Of a stretch of 47,961 bases of DNA, positions 28,169 to 38,884 are shown one piece after another. The stretch comes from Flavobacteriaceae bacterium (GTDB lineage Bacteria > Bacteroidota > Bacteroidia > Flavobacteriales > Flavobacteriaceae): positions 1 to 47,961 of the forward strand of contig JAQXCA010000008.1 in assembly GCA_029252105.1 (NCBI GenBank), read 5' to 3'. Position numbers and translations under genes: made by a program. Under the pieces are notes generated by a model. It did not search any database, was not told the DNA's origin, and saw only the letters and a program-made list of their open reading frames with translations. Each line of letters begins with the position of its first letter. The stretch's first letter is position 1.

Positions 28169-29576
28169 AAATTCCTGCGACTGCTTTAATTTCCGAAATA
28201 ATTTTATCTCCTAAGGTATCTGCAGCTTCTTGAGTAGGCGCTTCTGTATAGATTCGAATAATTGGCTCTGTATTACTTTTTCTTAAATGCACCCATTCAG
28301 TAGCAAAATCAATCTTAACACCATCTACAGTAGAAATATTTTCATGCGCATATTTAGCTTCAATGGCCACTAGTATAGCATCAACATCAATAGAAGGGTT
28401 TAAATCTATTTTTTTCTTGCCCATATAATATGACGGATAACTTGCTCTCAATGCACTAACCGCTATTTTTCGTTCCGCTAATAAACTCAAAAACAAGGCC
28501 ACGCCTACTAAGGCATCACGGCCATAATGCGATTCAGGGTAAATAATACCACCATTACCTTCACCACCAATAACGGCTTGAGTCGCTTTCATCGCATTGA
28601 CGACGTTGACTTCTCCTACTGCACTAGCAGTGTAGGTTCCGCCATGCTTTTCGGTGACATCTCTTAAAGCTCGTGTAGAACTGAGGTTACTCACCGTATT
28701 TCCTGGACGCTGACTTAAAATATAATCAGCACACGCTACTAATGTATATTCTTCTCCAAACATAATCCCTTTTTCGTCCATAAAAGCCAAACGATCGACA
28801 TCAGGATCAACAGCGATGCCAAAATCAGCGTTAGAAGCAACGACCTTTTCAGAGAGATCCGTTAAATGTTGTTTAAGCGGTTCTGGATTATGGGGAAACT
28901 GACCATTAGGTTCGCAGTGTATTTTAACGGCTTCTACGCCTAAGCGTTCTAGCAACAATGGAATCGCAATTCCACCTGTAGAGTTAACCGCATCTACGGC
29001 GACTTTAAATTTACAATCGGAAATGGCTTTTACATTTACAAACTCTAAATCCAAAACTTCATCTATATGAATATCAAAATACGCTTGATTTTCAGTAATG
29101 ATTCCGAGATCATCTACATCAACAAATTCCATAGCATCTGCTTCAGCGATATCCAAAACACGTTGACTGTGTTCGGCATTTAAAAATTCTCCGTTCTGAT
29201 CCAATAATTTTAACGCATTCCATTGTTTTGGATTATGACTTGCCGTTAAAATAATTCCGCCATCGGCATGTTCTAAAGGCACTGCAATTTCTACGGTTGG
29301 AGTTGTAGATAAATCTAAATCAATCACATCAATACCCAAACCAATCAGTGTATTCATAACTAAATTTTGAACCATCGACCCAGAAATTCTGGCATCTCTT
29401 CCAATCACCACGCGGTAATTTTCTTTAGAACGCTGTTCTTTAATCCAAGTGCCATAAGCCGCAGCAAATTTCACAGTGTCAATAGGAGTTAAATTGGTTC
29501 CAACAGCACCACCAATGGTGCCTCGTATTCCTGAAATTGATTTAATTAGTGTCATGTAAAAAATAAGTTTTAACAA
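28167..29576 (-). CDS. glmM: Phosphoglucosamine mutase / phosphomannomutase family
   Basis: ISGIRGTIGG, GIILTASHNPKQWNALK (catalytic Ser), DPDVDRLAFMDEKG, GGEGNGGIIYPESHYGRDA. Confidence 0.88.
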   Translation of the reverse strand: MLKLIFYMTLIKSISGIRGTIGGAVGTNLTPIDTVKFAAAYGTWIKEQRSKENYRVVIGRDARISGSMVQNLVMNTLIGLGIDVIDLDLSTTPTVEIAVPLEHADGGIILTASHNPKQWNALKLLDQNGEFLNAEHSQRVLDIAEADAMEFVDVDDLGIITENQAYFDIHIDEVLDLEFVNVKAISDCKFKVAVDAVNSTGGIAIPLLLERLGVEAVKIHCEPNGQFPHNPEPLKQHLTDLSEKVVASNADFGIAVDPDVDRLAFMDEKGIMFGEEYTLVACADYILSQRPGNTVSNLSSTRALRDVTEKHGGTYTASAVGEVNVVNAMKATQAVIGGEGNGGIIYPESHYGRDALVGVALFLSLLAERKIAVSALRASYPSYYMGKKKIDLNPSIDVDAILVAIEAKYAHENISTVDGVKIDFATEWVHLRKSNTEPIIRIYTEAPTQEAADTLGDKIISEIKAVAGI

Positions 29577-29581
29577 ATATA
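29574..29581 (-). promoter_or_regulatory. -7 promoter box TATATTTG for glmM
   Basis: CAAATATA on plus strand immediately upstream of the glmM ORF. Confidence 0.4.
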
Positions 29582-29614
29582 AGACTTCAAATCAATTATA
29601 TTAAAATGTATTCA

Positions 29615-29622
29615 TAATTTTG
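29615..29622 (+). promoter_or_regulatory. -7 promoter box TAATTTTG abutting the AcpH-like start codon
   Basis: TANNTTTG match ending 4 nt before ATG 29627. Confidence 0.5.
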
Positions 29623-29626
29623 CGCT

Positions 29627-30208
29627 ATGAATTACTTGGCACATATTTTACTTTCTAGAAATAATCCCGACGTCATGATTGGAAACTTTATTGCAGACAG
29701 TATCAAAGGCTCCAAATATAACATCTACCCTGCTGAAATACAAAAGGGAATATTGTTACACCGCCAAATTGATACGATGACGGATGCACATCCCGCATTT
29801 AGAAATAGTACCAAACGACTTCATAAAAACTATGGACATTATTCGGGAATTATTGTCGATATTTTTTATGATCATTTTTTGGCTAAAAACTGGGCAGCGT
29901 ATTCGGACGTTCCATTAGAGGTTTACATTCAATCGTTTTATACCTTATTAAATGATAATTTTGAAATTCTTCCCAAAAATATTCAAAAAATGGCGCCTAT
30001 TATGATAGAAGGCAACTGGCTCTTAATCTACGCCGAACTAGACGGGATTGACCGAGTATTATCGGGGATGAATCGGCGCACAAAAAACAGATCAGGAATG
30101 GATAAAGCAGGGCAAGAATTAAGAGAATTCTACACCCTTTTTGAAGCCGATTTTAAAGTGGTGATGAAAGACCTTCAAAAATTGAGTACAGCTTATTTAG
30201 CGGCTTAA
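29627..30208 (+). CDS. Acyl carrier protein phosphodiesterase (AcpH)-like
   Basis: MNYLAHILLSRNNPDVMIGNFIADSIKGS...GILLHRQIDTMTDAHPAF...YDHFLAKNW, characteristic AcpH motifs. Confidence 0.9.
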   Translation: MNYLAHILLSRNNPDVMIGNFIADSIKGSKYNIYPAEIQKGILLHRQIDTMTDAHPAFRNSTKRLHKNYGHYSGIIVDIFYDHFLAKNWAAYSDVPLEVYIQSFYTLLNDNFEILPKNIQKMAPIMIEGNWLLIYAELDGIDRVLSGMNRRTKNRSGMDKAGQELREFYTLFEADFKVVMKDLQKLSTAYLAA

Positions 30209-30212
30209 AAAT

Positions 30213-32318
30213 CTAACTAATATAATTCCAGATATTCTTGTATTTCCCCATTTTGATATAGGTTTGAGCAATGGGTTGATGCTTTGGGTTTTCTAGTTTA
30301 GGATCCGCTACGAGCACTTGTTTTGCCCAATGCCGTGCCAAGGACAAGATATCCTTATCTTTTACAATATTGGCGATTTTTAAGTCTAGGACACCACTTT
30401 GTTGGGTGCCCATCATATCCCCTGGGCCACGAAGTCTAAGATCCACTTCTGCAATTTCAAAGCCATCACTTGAGTTAACCATCGTTTCCATACGGGTTTT
30501 ACTATTCTCTCCTAACTTGTGGCTGGTCATTAGAATACAATAACTCTGCTCGCTTCCACGCCCAACACGACCTCTCAATTGATGGAGCTGCGACAGACCA
30601 AAACGTTCGGCACTTTCAATAATCATTACGGAGGCATTGGGGACATTTACCCCAACTTCTATAACCGTTGTAGCAACCATAATTTGGGTTTCGCCTTTGA
30701 CAAAACGTTGCATTTCAAATTCTTTATCAACTGGTTTCATCTGACCATGAACGATGGATACTTGATACTTTGGCATTGGAAAATCACGGACTATGCTAGC
30801 ATAACCATCCATTAAATCTTTGAAATCTAAAGTTTCACTTTCGTTAATCAACGGATACACAATATAAATTTGTCGGCCTTTTGAAATCTCATCTCTAATA
30901 AAACCAATCACTTTAAGACGATTGCTATCATACCGATGCACGGTTTTTATAGGTTTTCTTCCAGCGGGCAACTCATCAATAACAGAAATATCTAAATCAC
31001 CATACACAGACATCGCCAAAGTCCGAGGAATTGGTGTGGCGGTCATGACCAATATATGCGGAGGCGAATCGTTTTTTTTCCACAGCTTGCTACGTTGCGC
31101 CACTCCAAAACGGTGTTGCTCATCAATAATAGCCAAACCAAGGTTTTTAAACTGAACTTTATCCTCTAAAAGTGCATGGGTTCCAACAATTATTTGCAAT
31201 GCTCCTGATACTAAATCCTCATGAATAATTCGTCTCGCAGCAGTTTTACTTGAACCAGTTAACAGTGCAATTTTAATCCCAATGGCATCACAAAAGGGTT
31301 TCAGTCCATTGTAATGTTGGAATGCTAAAATCTCAGTTGGTGCCATTAAAGCCGCTTGAAAATTGTTATCAATAGCTATAAACATCGACATCAGCGCTAC
31401 AATAGTTTTTCCAGAACCTACATCACCTTGTAACAAGCGGTTCATTTGTGCATTACTTCCCATATCTGTTCGAATTTCTTTTAACACGCGTTTTTGAGCA
31501 TCGGTCAATTCAAATGGTAAATGAGTTTTATAAAATGTATTAAAATAAGATCCAACCGTATCAAAACGGTAACCTTTTAGTTTTGACTTATGAATAATGT
31601 TTTTAAGAATAAGTTGGAGCTGGATATAAAATAACTCCTCAAACTTTAAACGGAATTGTGATAGGCTTAATAAATTTTGAGTTTTAGGAAAATGTATATT
31701 TAAAAAGGCTTCGCTTTTAGAAATCAATTTCTGATCCTCTAGCATATCGAAAGATAATGACTCTTCAAAACGGCCATTGAGCTGCAAGAACAGTTGTTCC
31801 ATAATCTTACAAATCACACGGTTTGAAATACCTCTATTCGCTAATTTTTCTGTGGACGGATAAATGGGTTGTATTGCTTTAGAAAGGCTTTTATCATAAT
31901 CTGATTTCAGTTCAATGTCTGGATGTGGCATGCTAAATACGCCATTGAATTGGTTGAGTTTTCCAAAAATCACATAATCCGTGTGTGTTTTGAGCTGTTC
32001 ACGAATCCATTTATGACCTCTAAACCAAACGAGTTCAATAAATCCTGTTTCATCTCTAAACGTAGCGACTAAGCGTTTGCCACGTTTCTGACCAAGTTCT
32101 TTAAACCCTGTAATCTGCCCCACAATTTGAACTTCTGCTTTTGAGGGTTGAAGTTGTGATACCTTATAAAAACGGGTGCGATCTATATAACGATTCGGGA
32201 ACAAGTTAATGAGATCTTGATAGGTGCTAATTCCTAACTCTTTACGCAACACTTCTGCACGACCAGGACCTACACCTTTAAGGTAATCAATGGGAGTTTG
32301 AAGGAGCGCGTTTTGCAT
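30213..32318 (-). CDS. recG: ATP-dependent DNA helicase RecG
   Basis: Wedge/OB domain plus LLQGDVGSGKTIVALMSM, IIDEQHRFGVAQRSKL, MTATPIPRTLAMSVYGDLD, QLRGRVGRGSEQSYCIL. Confidence 0.97.
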   Translation of the reverse strand: MQNALLQTPIDYLKGVGPGRAEVLRKELGISTYQDLINLFPNRYIDRTRFYKVSQLQPSKAEVQIVGQITGFKELGQKRGKRLVATFRDETGFIELVWFRGHKWIREQLKTHTDYVIFGKLNQFNGVFSMPHPDIELKSDYDKSLSKAIQPIYPSTEKLANRGISNRVICKIMEQLFLQLNGRFEESLSFDMLEDQKLISKSEAFLNIHFPKTQNLLSLSQFRLKFEELFYIQLQLILKNIIHKSKLKGYRFDTVGSYFNTFYKTHLPFELTDAQKRVLKEIRTDMGSNAQMNRLLQGDVGSGKTIVALMSMFIAIDNNFQAALMAPTEILAFQHYNGLKPFCDAIGIKIALLTGSSKTAARRIIHEDLVSGALQIIVGTHALLEDKVQFKNLGLAIIDEQHRFGVAQRSKLWKKNDSPPHILVMTATPIPRTLAMSVYGDLDISVIDELPAGRKPIKTVHRYDSNRLKVIGFIRDEISKGRQIYIVYPLINESETLDFKDLMDGYASIVRDFPMPKYQVSIVHGQMKPVDKEFEMQRFVKGETQIMVATTVIEVGVNVPNASVMIIESAERFGLSQLHQLRGRVGRGSEQSYCILMTSHKLGENSKTRMETMVNSSDGFEIAEVDLRLRGPGDMMGTQQSGVLDLKIANIVKDKDILSLARHWAKQVLVADPKLENPKHQPIAQTYIKMGKYKNIWNYIS

Positions 32319-32331
32319 TACTTAATCCACT

Positions 32332-32856
32332 TTAGTAGGTTAGTAAATTACTGACTTCATTTTTCAAATAGGCTAAAGCAGCGTTGCTAGGCGCAGGCGT
32401 ATCCATAGATTTAGTAAGCACTAATTCTCTAAATTTATCCGCATTAGAAGTGGTATTAGAAATATCGCAATTTCTAATGAATTGAATAGTTGTATTTTTA
32501 GCCGTTAAAATGATATTCCAACACTCTTCTGACAGGTAGATTTGTTGTGCTAAATTGTGTTCAAATTCTTGTTCTATATTTTGAATTAATAGTTGTTCAT
32601 AATCTTCTTTTCGCTGAGAAATAGGTTTAATTCTTATCAATAAACTATTAGGTGTCATACGTTCCAAAACCAATGCTAAACGTTCATAAGCTTGAAGCTT
32701 AACAGGGAGGACTTCTTTTTGAAGTGATTTATGAAGTATATAATGACGTCTTTTATTCTCGTTATTGGTGTATTCTTTGAAAAACAAATATGCAATCAAA
32801 CCTGTTAAGAGCGCAGGAATACAATACATGACTAGGCTATAAAACTCAATTTCCAT
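32332..32856 (-). CDS. Conserved hypothetical protein with N-terminal TM helix
   Basis: LVMYCIPALLTGLIAYLFF TM segment followed by a soluble region; no family firmly recognised. Confidence 0.7.
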   Translation of the reverse strand: MEIEFYSLVMYCIPALLTGLIAYLFFKEYTNNENKRRHYILHKSLQKEVLPVKLQAYERLALVLERMTPNSLLIRIKPISQRKEDYEQLLIQNIEQEFEHNLAQQIYLSEECWNIILTAKNTTIQFIRNCDISNTTSNADKFRELVLTKSMDTPAPSNAALAYLKNEVSNLLTY

Positions 32857-33044
32857 TTAAAAGTGTTATGTGTGTTTAATAATTGCCAAGTTAATAATTT
32901 CCTTCAATATACACACATAATTTAAACACTTGCAAATTTTTAAATAGCTTCTAAATAACGTTTCATAAATTGTTTATAATTTATATGAATTCATCTTAAA
33001 ATTACAAATTACATTCCTTAATTTCACAAAAAAGAAAAAAAAAT

Positions 33045-35366
33045 TTGAAACAATATTTAAGTCAACTTAACGAGGCACAACTAGCGCCAACCCTTCAAAA
33101 AGAAGGTCCAATGATTATTATCGCAGGTGCAGGGTCTGGAAAAACTAGAGTCCTCACCTATCGCATCGCTTATTTGATGAGCGAGGGTGTCGACCCTTTT
33201 AATATTCTTTCGCTAACCTTTACAAATAAGGCTGCTCGTGAAATGAAGACGCGTATTTCAACAATTGTTGGAGATAGCGAAGCCAAAAACTTATGGATGG
33301 GTACATTTCACTCTGTTTTTGCTAAAATATTACGCTTTGAAGCGGATAAGCTTGGCTATCCTTCAAATTTCACGATTTATGACACTCAAGATTCACAACG
33401 TTTAATTTCTTCGATTATAAAAGAAAAAAAATTAGACAAAGACATCTATAAATACAAGCAAGTTCAATCGCGTATTTCAGCCTATAAAAACAGTTTAATT
33501 ACTGTAAAAGCCTATTTCCAAAACCCAGACCTTAAGGAAGCTGATGTTATGGCGAAACGCCCAGAAATGGGAGAGATTTACAAAGAGTATGTCTCAAGAT
33601 GTTTCAAAGCTGGCGCTATGGATTTTGATGATTTACTGCTTAAAACCAATGAGTTAATTACACGTTTTCCTGAAGTCTTAGCAAAATATCAAGACCGTTT
33701 TCGTTACATTTTAGTTGATGAGTATCAAGATACAAACCATTCTCAATACCTTATTGTTCGTGCGCTTTCTGATCGTTTTCAAAATATCTGTGTAGTTGGG
33801 GATGATGCCCAAAGTATATATGCGTTTCGAGGCGCAAACATCAATAATATTTTAAATTTTCAAAAAGATTATGACAATGTAAAAATGTTTCGATTGGAGC
33901 AAAACTACCGTTCGACTAAAAATATTGTTAATGCTGCTAATTCGGTTATTGAAAAAAATCAAACCAAGTTAGATAAAGTGGTTTGGACTGCGAATGAAGA
34001 AGGCGAAAAAATTACTGTAAATCGTTCTCTAACTGATGGTGATGAAGGGCGCTATATAGCAAGCACGATTTTTGACAATAAGATGCAGAACCAAGCCAAA
34101 AATGGTGATTTTGCAGTGTTGTATCGTACCAATGCACAGTCACGATCTATTGAGGATGCGCTAAGAAAAAGAGGTCTCGAGTATCGTATTTACGGGGGGT
34201 TATCTTTTTATCAACGGAAAGAAATTAAAGATGTACTTTCCTATTTGCGGATCATTATTAATCCTTCGGATGAAGAAGCGCTTAAACGCATCATTAATTT
34301 CCCTGGACGTGGCATTGGTCAAACCACTATTGACCGTTTAATAGTTTCTGCAAATGAACATAACAAAACCATTTTTGAAATTCTTAAACACCTTCATGAA
34401 CTTCCCATAAATATTAATGCGGGTACCAAAACTAAGCTTCAAAACTTCACTACCATGATTGAAAGTTTTAAGGTGATGAGTCAGACGGCAAATGCTTTTG
34501 ACTTGGCGGAACATGTGTGTAAAGCCAGTGGGTTGATTCAAGAGTTTAAAAAAGATGGAACTCCAGAGGGTATTAACCGAATGGAAAATATAGAGGAATT
34601 ACTAAATGGTATTAAAGATTTTGTTGAGGGACAACAAGAATTAGCAGATTCTACGGGATCGATAGCTGAGTTTTTAGAAGATGTTGCGCTTGCAACAGAT
34701 TTAGATAATGAAGAAGGAGATGACAGCGATAAAGTAGCACTTATGACCATTCACTTGGCTAAAGGCTTAGAGTTTGAGTATGTCTTTATTGTTGGCTTAG
34801 AAGAAGATTTATTTCCAAGTGCTATGAGTATGAATACTCGTGATGAACTAGAAGAAGAACGCCGTTTGTTTTATGTTGCTTTGACACGTGCCGAAAAACA
34901 AGCCTATCTTACGTATGCCCTATCTCGTTACCGTTGGGGAAAACTTGTAGATTCTGAACCGAGCCGATTTATAGAAGAAATAGATCAACAATACTTGGAA
35001 ATTGTAACTCCAAAAGAAGAACGGCGTTTCAATCCTATGTTAAGCGCTGATATTTTTGGGGATGTAGATCCTAATACAGTACGCTACAAGAAGCCTGCTT
35101 ACATGAAAAAGAAGCCAAAACCGGCTGAAAAATTTAAAATATCGACACCAAAAAACTTGAAAAAAGTTAGCGATTCAAAATCCACGTCTAACTTGTTTGA
35201 TAATAAACTAATTGTTGGTGATATTGTGAATCATCAACGGTTTGGGAAAGGAACTGTTTTGAATATTGAAGGCAAAGCAGCGGATTTGAAAGCAGAAATT
35301 AAATTTGAAACTGGCGGGAGTAAAAAGCTCTTACTTCGATTTGCTAAACTTGAAATCCTTTCATAA
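33045..35366 (+). CDS. UvrD/PcrA-family superfamily 1 DNA helicase (TTG start)
   Basis: LNEAQ, IIAGAGSGKTRVLTYRIAYL, VDEYQDTNHSQY, VGDDAQSIYAFRGA, LMTIHLAKGLEFEYVFIVGLEE. TTG at 33045 preceded by an A-rich tract gives the expected N-terminus. Confidence 0.95.
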   Translation: MKQYLSQLNEAQLAPTLQKEGPMIIIAGAGSGKTRVLTYRIAYLMSEGVDPFNILSLTFTNKAAREMKTRISTIVGDSEAKNLWMGTFHSVFAKILRFEADKLGYPSNFTIYDTQDSQRLISSIIKEKKLDKDIYKYKQVQSRISAYKNSLITVKAYFQNPDLKEADVMAKRPEMGEIYKEYVSRCFKAGAMDFDDLLLKTNELITRFPEVLAKYQDRFRYILVDEYQDTNHSQYLIVRALSDRFQNICVVGDDAQSIYAFRGANINNILNFQKDYDNVKMFRLEQNYRSTKNIVNAANSVIEKNQTKLDKVVWTANEEGEKITVNRSLTDGDEGRYIASTIFDNKMQNQAKNGDFAVLYRTNAQSRSIEDALRKRGLEYRIYGGLSFYQRKEIKDVLSYLRIIINPSDEEALKRIINFPGRGIGQTTIDRLIVSANEHNKTIFEILKHLHELPININAGTKTKLQNFTTMIESFKVMSQTANAFDLAEHVCKASGLIQEFKKDGTPEGINRMENIEELLNGIKDFVEGQQELADSTGSIAEFLEDVALATDLDNEEGDDSDKVALMTIHLAKGLEFEYVFIVGLEEDLFPSAMSMNTRDELEEERRLFYVALTRAEKQAYLTYALSRYRWGKLVDSEPSRFIEEIDQQYLEIVTPKEERRFNPMLSADIFGDVDPNTVRYKKPAYMKKKPKPAEKFKISTPKNLKKVSDSKSTSNLFDNKLIVGDIVNHQRFGKGTVLNIEGKAADLKAEIKFETGGSKKLLLRFAKLEILS

Positions 35367-35378
35367 AACAGATCTGAC

Positions 35379-35999
35379 ATGGCCGAACTCCTTAAAATAT
35401 ATCCTGAAAATCCAAACCCAAAAGCAATTCAAAATGTAGTGAATGTGCTAAAAAAGGGAGGGTTAATCATTTATCCAACAGATACAGTGTATGGTTTGGG
35501 CTGTGATATCACCAACGTCAAAGCTCTTGAGCGTATTGCCAAAATAAAAGGGGTTAAACTGGAACGCTCTAATTTCTCATTTATTTGTCATGATTTAAGT
35601 AATTTGAGTGATTATGTAACCCAAATTGAGACGCCTATATTTAAACTTTTAAAACGAACGCTTCCTGGGCCTTATACCTTTATTCTTCCAGGAGCTAATT
35701 CCTTGCCCTATCCTTTTAAGAAAAAGAAGACTGTTGGAATTCGAATTCCAGACAATCCGATTGCGTTGGATATTGTGAAAGCACTAGGCAATCCTATAGT
35801 TTCGATATCGATTCATGATGAAGATGCTATATTAGAATACACTACTGACCCTGAATTAATTTATGAAAAATGGAATTCTAAGGTTGATTTGGTCATTGAT
35901 GGCGGGTATGGCGACAACCAGCCTTCAACTGTTTTGGAAGTTAATGGGTCAGAAATTACTATTGTTAGAGAAGGAAAAGGGACTATTGATATATTTTAA
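35379..35999 (+). CDS. L-threonylcarbamoyladenylate synthase (Sua5/YciO/YrdC family)
   Basis: VLKKGGLIIYPTDTVYGLGCDITN, RTLPGPYTFIL, VGIRIPDNPIALDIVKALG. Confidence 0.95.
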   Translation: MAELLKIYPENPNPKAIQNVVNVLKKGGLIIYPTDTVYGLGCDITNVKALERIAKIKGVKLERSNFSFICHDLSNLSDYVTQIETPIFKLLKRTLPGPYTFILPGANSLPYPFKKKKTVGIRIPDNPIALDIVKALGNPIVSISIHDEDAILEYTTDPELIYEKWNSKVDLVIDGGYGDNQPSTVLEVNGSEITIVREGKGTIDIF

Positions 36000-36032
36000 T
36001 TACAACTAATTAGATGAAGATCGCATAAGTAT

Positions 36033-38864
36033 ATGAGCAAGTTTGATGAATTTATAGAAGTAAAAGGTGCTAGAGTACACAATTTGAAAAATATTGATGT
36101 AAAGATCCCTCGTGATCAGCTAGTGGTAATTACTGGACTTTCTGGAAGTGGTAAATCTTCATTGGCATTTGATACCATTTATGCGGAAGGACAACGCCGT
36201 TACATTGAAACATTCTCTGCTTATGCCCGTCAATTTTTAGGAAGTTTAGAGCGTCCTGATGTTGATAAAATTGATGGACTCTCTCCAGTAATTGCGATTG
36301 AACAAAAAACGACGAGCAAATCGCCCCGATCTACCGTAGGAACCATCACGGAGATTTATGATTTTTTAAGGTTATTGTTCGCCCGAGGCGCTGATGCCTA
36401 CAGTTATAATACCAATGAAAAAATGGTGAGTTATAACGATGAACAAATTAAAGACCTTATCCTTGAATCTTTTCAAGGGAAACGCATATCGATTCTGTCG
36501 CCAGTGATTCGATCACGAAAAGGACATTACAGAGAGTTATTTGAACAAATTGCAAAACAAGGCTTTGTAAAAGTCAGAACTGATGGTGTGATTGTCGATA
36601 TTTCTAAAGGAATGAAGCTTGATCGTTATAAAATGCATGATATTGAAATTGTTATTGACAGGCTTAAAATTGATGCTAGTACACAATCTACAAGTAGGCT
36701 AAATGAAAGCATTAATACGGCGATGTATCACGGCGAAAATGTACTGATGATAATTGATGAAGATATTAAGGAAGTTCGATATTTCAGTCGTGATTTAATG
36801 TGTCCATCATCTGGAATCTCCTACCCTAACCCAGAACCTAATAACTTCTCATTTAATTCTCCAAAAGGGGCTTGCTCAGATTGTAGTGGAATTGGTACGA
36901 TTTATAAAGTAAATACTCATAAAATTATTCCTGACCGGAGCTTATCCATAAAAAATGGAGGTCTCGCACCACAAGGAAATCAAAAAGATTCTTGGTTATT
37001 TAGACAATTAGAACTTATAGGACGACGCTTCAATTTCAAGCTTTCGGACCCAATAGAGAGTATTCCTGAGGAAGCCTTAGACATCATTCTTCATGGAGGG
37101 AAAGATGATTTTTCGGTGGATAGTAAAACGCTTGGAGTTTCACGAAATTATGTTATTAACTTTGAAGGTATAGCAAATTTCATTGAAAGTCAGTACAAAA
37201 ATGCAGATTCAACTTCTATTAAACGCTGGGCCAGAAAGTATATGGATAAAATTAAATGTCCAACTTGTGAGGGTTCTCGACTTAAAAAGGAATCTTTATA
37301 CTTTAAAATTAATGCTAAGAACATCGCTGAACTCTCACAAATGGATGTGGTAGATCTAGTAGCTTGGTTTAAGGAATTACCCCAATATTTATCTGAAAGC
37401 CAGAAGATAATTGCAAAAGAAATTCTTAAAGAAATATCTACTAGACTTCAATTTCTTTTAGACGTTGGATTGGATTATTTAACGATTAATAGGAGCTCTA
37501 AATCACTTTCGGGAGGAGAAGCGCAACGCATCCGTTTGGCCACACAAATAGGATCTCAACTGGTAGGTGTATTGTATATTTTAGATGAACCTAGTATTGG
37601 TTTGCACCAACGTGATAATGAAAAACTTATCAAATCCTTAATTACTTTAAGAGATGTTGGAAATTCTATTATTGTGGTAGAACATGATAAAGACATGATT
37701 GAACAAGCCGATCATGTAATCGATATCGGTCCGAAGGCAGGAAAATATGGTGGGGAAATTATCAGTCAAGGCACTCCGAAAGAGTTACTAAATAGTAGTA
37801 CAGTAACAGCAGACTATTTGAGTGGATTAAAAGAAATTGAAGTTCCAAAAACACGTCGAGCAGGAAATGGTAAGTTTTTGGAGCTTAAAGGTTGTAACGG
37901 AAATAACCTTAAAAATGTTTCTATAAAACTTCCTCTAGCTAAAATGATTGGAATAACAGGGGTTTCTGGGAGTGGTAAATCAACCTTAATTAATGAAACC
38001 CTCTACCCTATTTTAAATAATTATTACTTTAATGGAGTTATGGAGCCTATGCCTTATAAATCTATTAAGGGATTAGAACATTTAGATAAGGTCATTGACA
38101 TTAATCAATCACCTATTGGACGCACACCTCGAAGTAATCCAGCGACATATACTGGGGTTTTTGGAGAAATCAGAGCCTTATTTGCTAAAATTCCTGAAGC
38201 GATGATTCGAGGCTATAAATTGGGACGATTCAGTTTTAATGTTGTTGGAGGTCGTTGTGAAACATGTAAAGGAGGTGGTCTCAGAGTCATTGAAATGAAT
38301 TTCCTTCCCGATGTATATGTCGAATGTGAATCTTGTCAAGGAAAACGGTTTAATAGAGAAACGTTAGAAATTAGGTATAAAGGTAAATCGATTAGTGATG
38401 TATTAAATATGACTATCGATGAGAGTGTAGATTTCTTTGAAATGATTCCAAAAATCCACAGAAAACTAAAGACCATTAAAGAGGTCGGTTTAGGGTATAT
38501 TACTTTAGGACAACAAAGCACAACACTGTCTGGCGGGGAAGCACAACGTATTAAACTAGCTTCGGAATTGAGCAAACGTGATACTGGAAATACTATTTAT
38601 ATTTTAGATGAACCTACAACAGGACTTCATTTTGAAGATATTCGTGTATTAATGGACGTTCTTAATAAATTGGTGGACAAAGGAAATACAGTCATTATTA
38701 TTGAACATAATTTAGATGTTATTAAAACGGTAGATTATATTATTGATATTGGTCCTGAGGGCGGAAAAGGTGGAGGCGAAATACTAGTTAAAGGCACACC
38801 AGAAGTGGTTGTTAAAAACAAATCAAGTCATACGGCTAAGTTTTTAAAAAAAGAATTACATTAG
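36033..38864 (+). CDS. uvrA: Excinuclease ABC subunit A
   Basis: VITGLSGSGKSSLAFDTIYAEGQRRYIETFSAYARQFL; zinc motifs CPTCEGSRL and CETCKGGGLRVIEMNFLPDVYVECESCQGKRF; LSGGEAQRI twice. Confidence 0.98.
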   Translation: MSKFDEFIEVKGARVHNLKNIDVKIPRDQLVVITGLSGSGKSSLAFDTIYAEGQRRYIETFSAYARQFLGSLERPDVDKIDGLSPVIAIEQKTTSKSPRSTVGTITEIYDFLRLLFARGADAYSYNTNEKMVSYNDEQIKDLILESFQGKRISILSPVIRSRKGHYRELFEQIAKQGFVKVRTDGVIVDISKGMKLDRYKMHDIEIVIDRLKIDASTQSTSRLNESINTAMYHGENVLMIIDEDIKEVRYFSRDLMCPSSGISYPNPEPNNFSFNSPKGACSDCSGIGTIYKVNTHKIIPDRSLSIKNGGLAPQGNQKDSWLFRQLELIGRRFNFKLSDPIESIPEEALDIILHGGKDDFSVDSKTLGVSRNYVINFEGIANFIESQYKNADSTSIKRWARKYMDKIKCPTCEGSRLKKESLYFKINAKNIAELSQMDVVDLVAWFKELPQYLSESQKIIAKEILKEISTRLQFLLDVGLDYLTINRSSKSLSGGEAQRIRLATQIGSQLVGVLYILDEPSIGLHQRDNEKLIKSLITLRDVGNSIIVVEHDKDMIEQADHVIDIGPKAGKYGGEIISQGTPKELLNSSTVTADYLSGLKEIEVPKTRRAGNGKFLELKGCNGNNLKNVSIKLPLAKMIGITGVSGSGKSTLINETLYPILNNYYFNGVMEPMPYKSIKGLEHLDKVIDINQSPIGRTPRSNPATYTGVFGEIRALFAKIPEAMIRGYKLGRFSFNVVGGRCETCKGGGLRVIEMNFLPDVYVECESCQGKRFNRETLEIRYKGKSISDVLNMTIDESVDFFEMIPKIHRKLKTIKEVGLGYITLGQQSTTLSGGEAQRIKLASELSKRDTGNTIYILDEPTTGLHFEDIRVLMDVLNKLVDKGNTVIIIEHNLDVIKTVDYIIDIGPEGGKGGGEILVKGTPEVVVKNKSSHTAKFLKKELH

Positions 38865-38884
38865 TAGATAATTAAATTTAATTT

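Noticed and set aside
36033-38864. Internal repeats in uvrA
   Set aside because: Explained by the known duplicated ABC architecture of UvrA.
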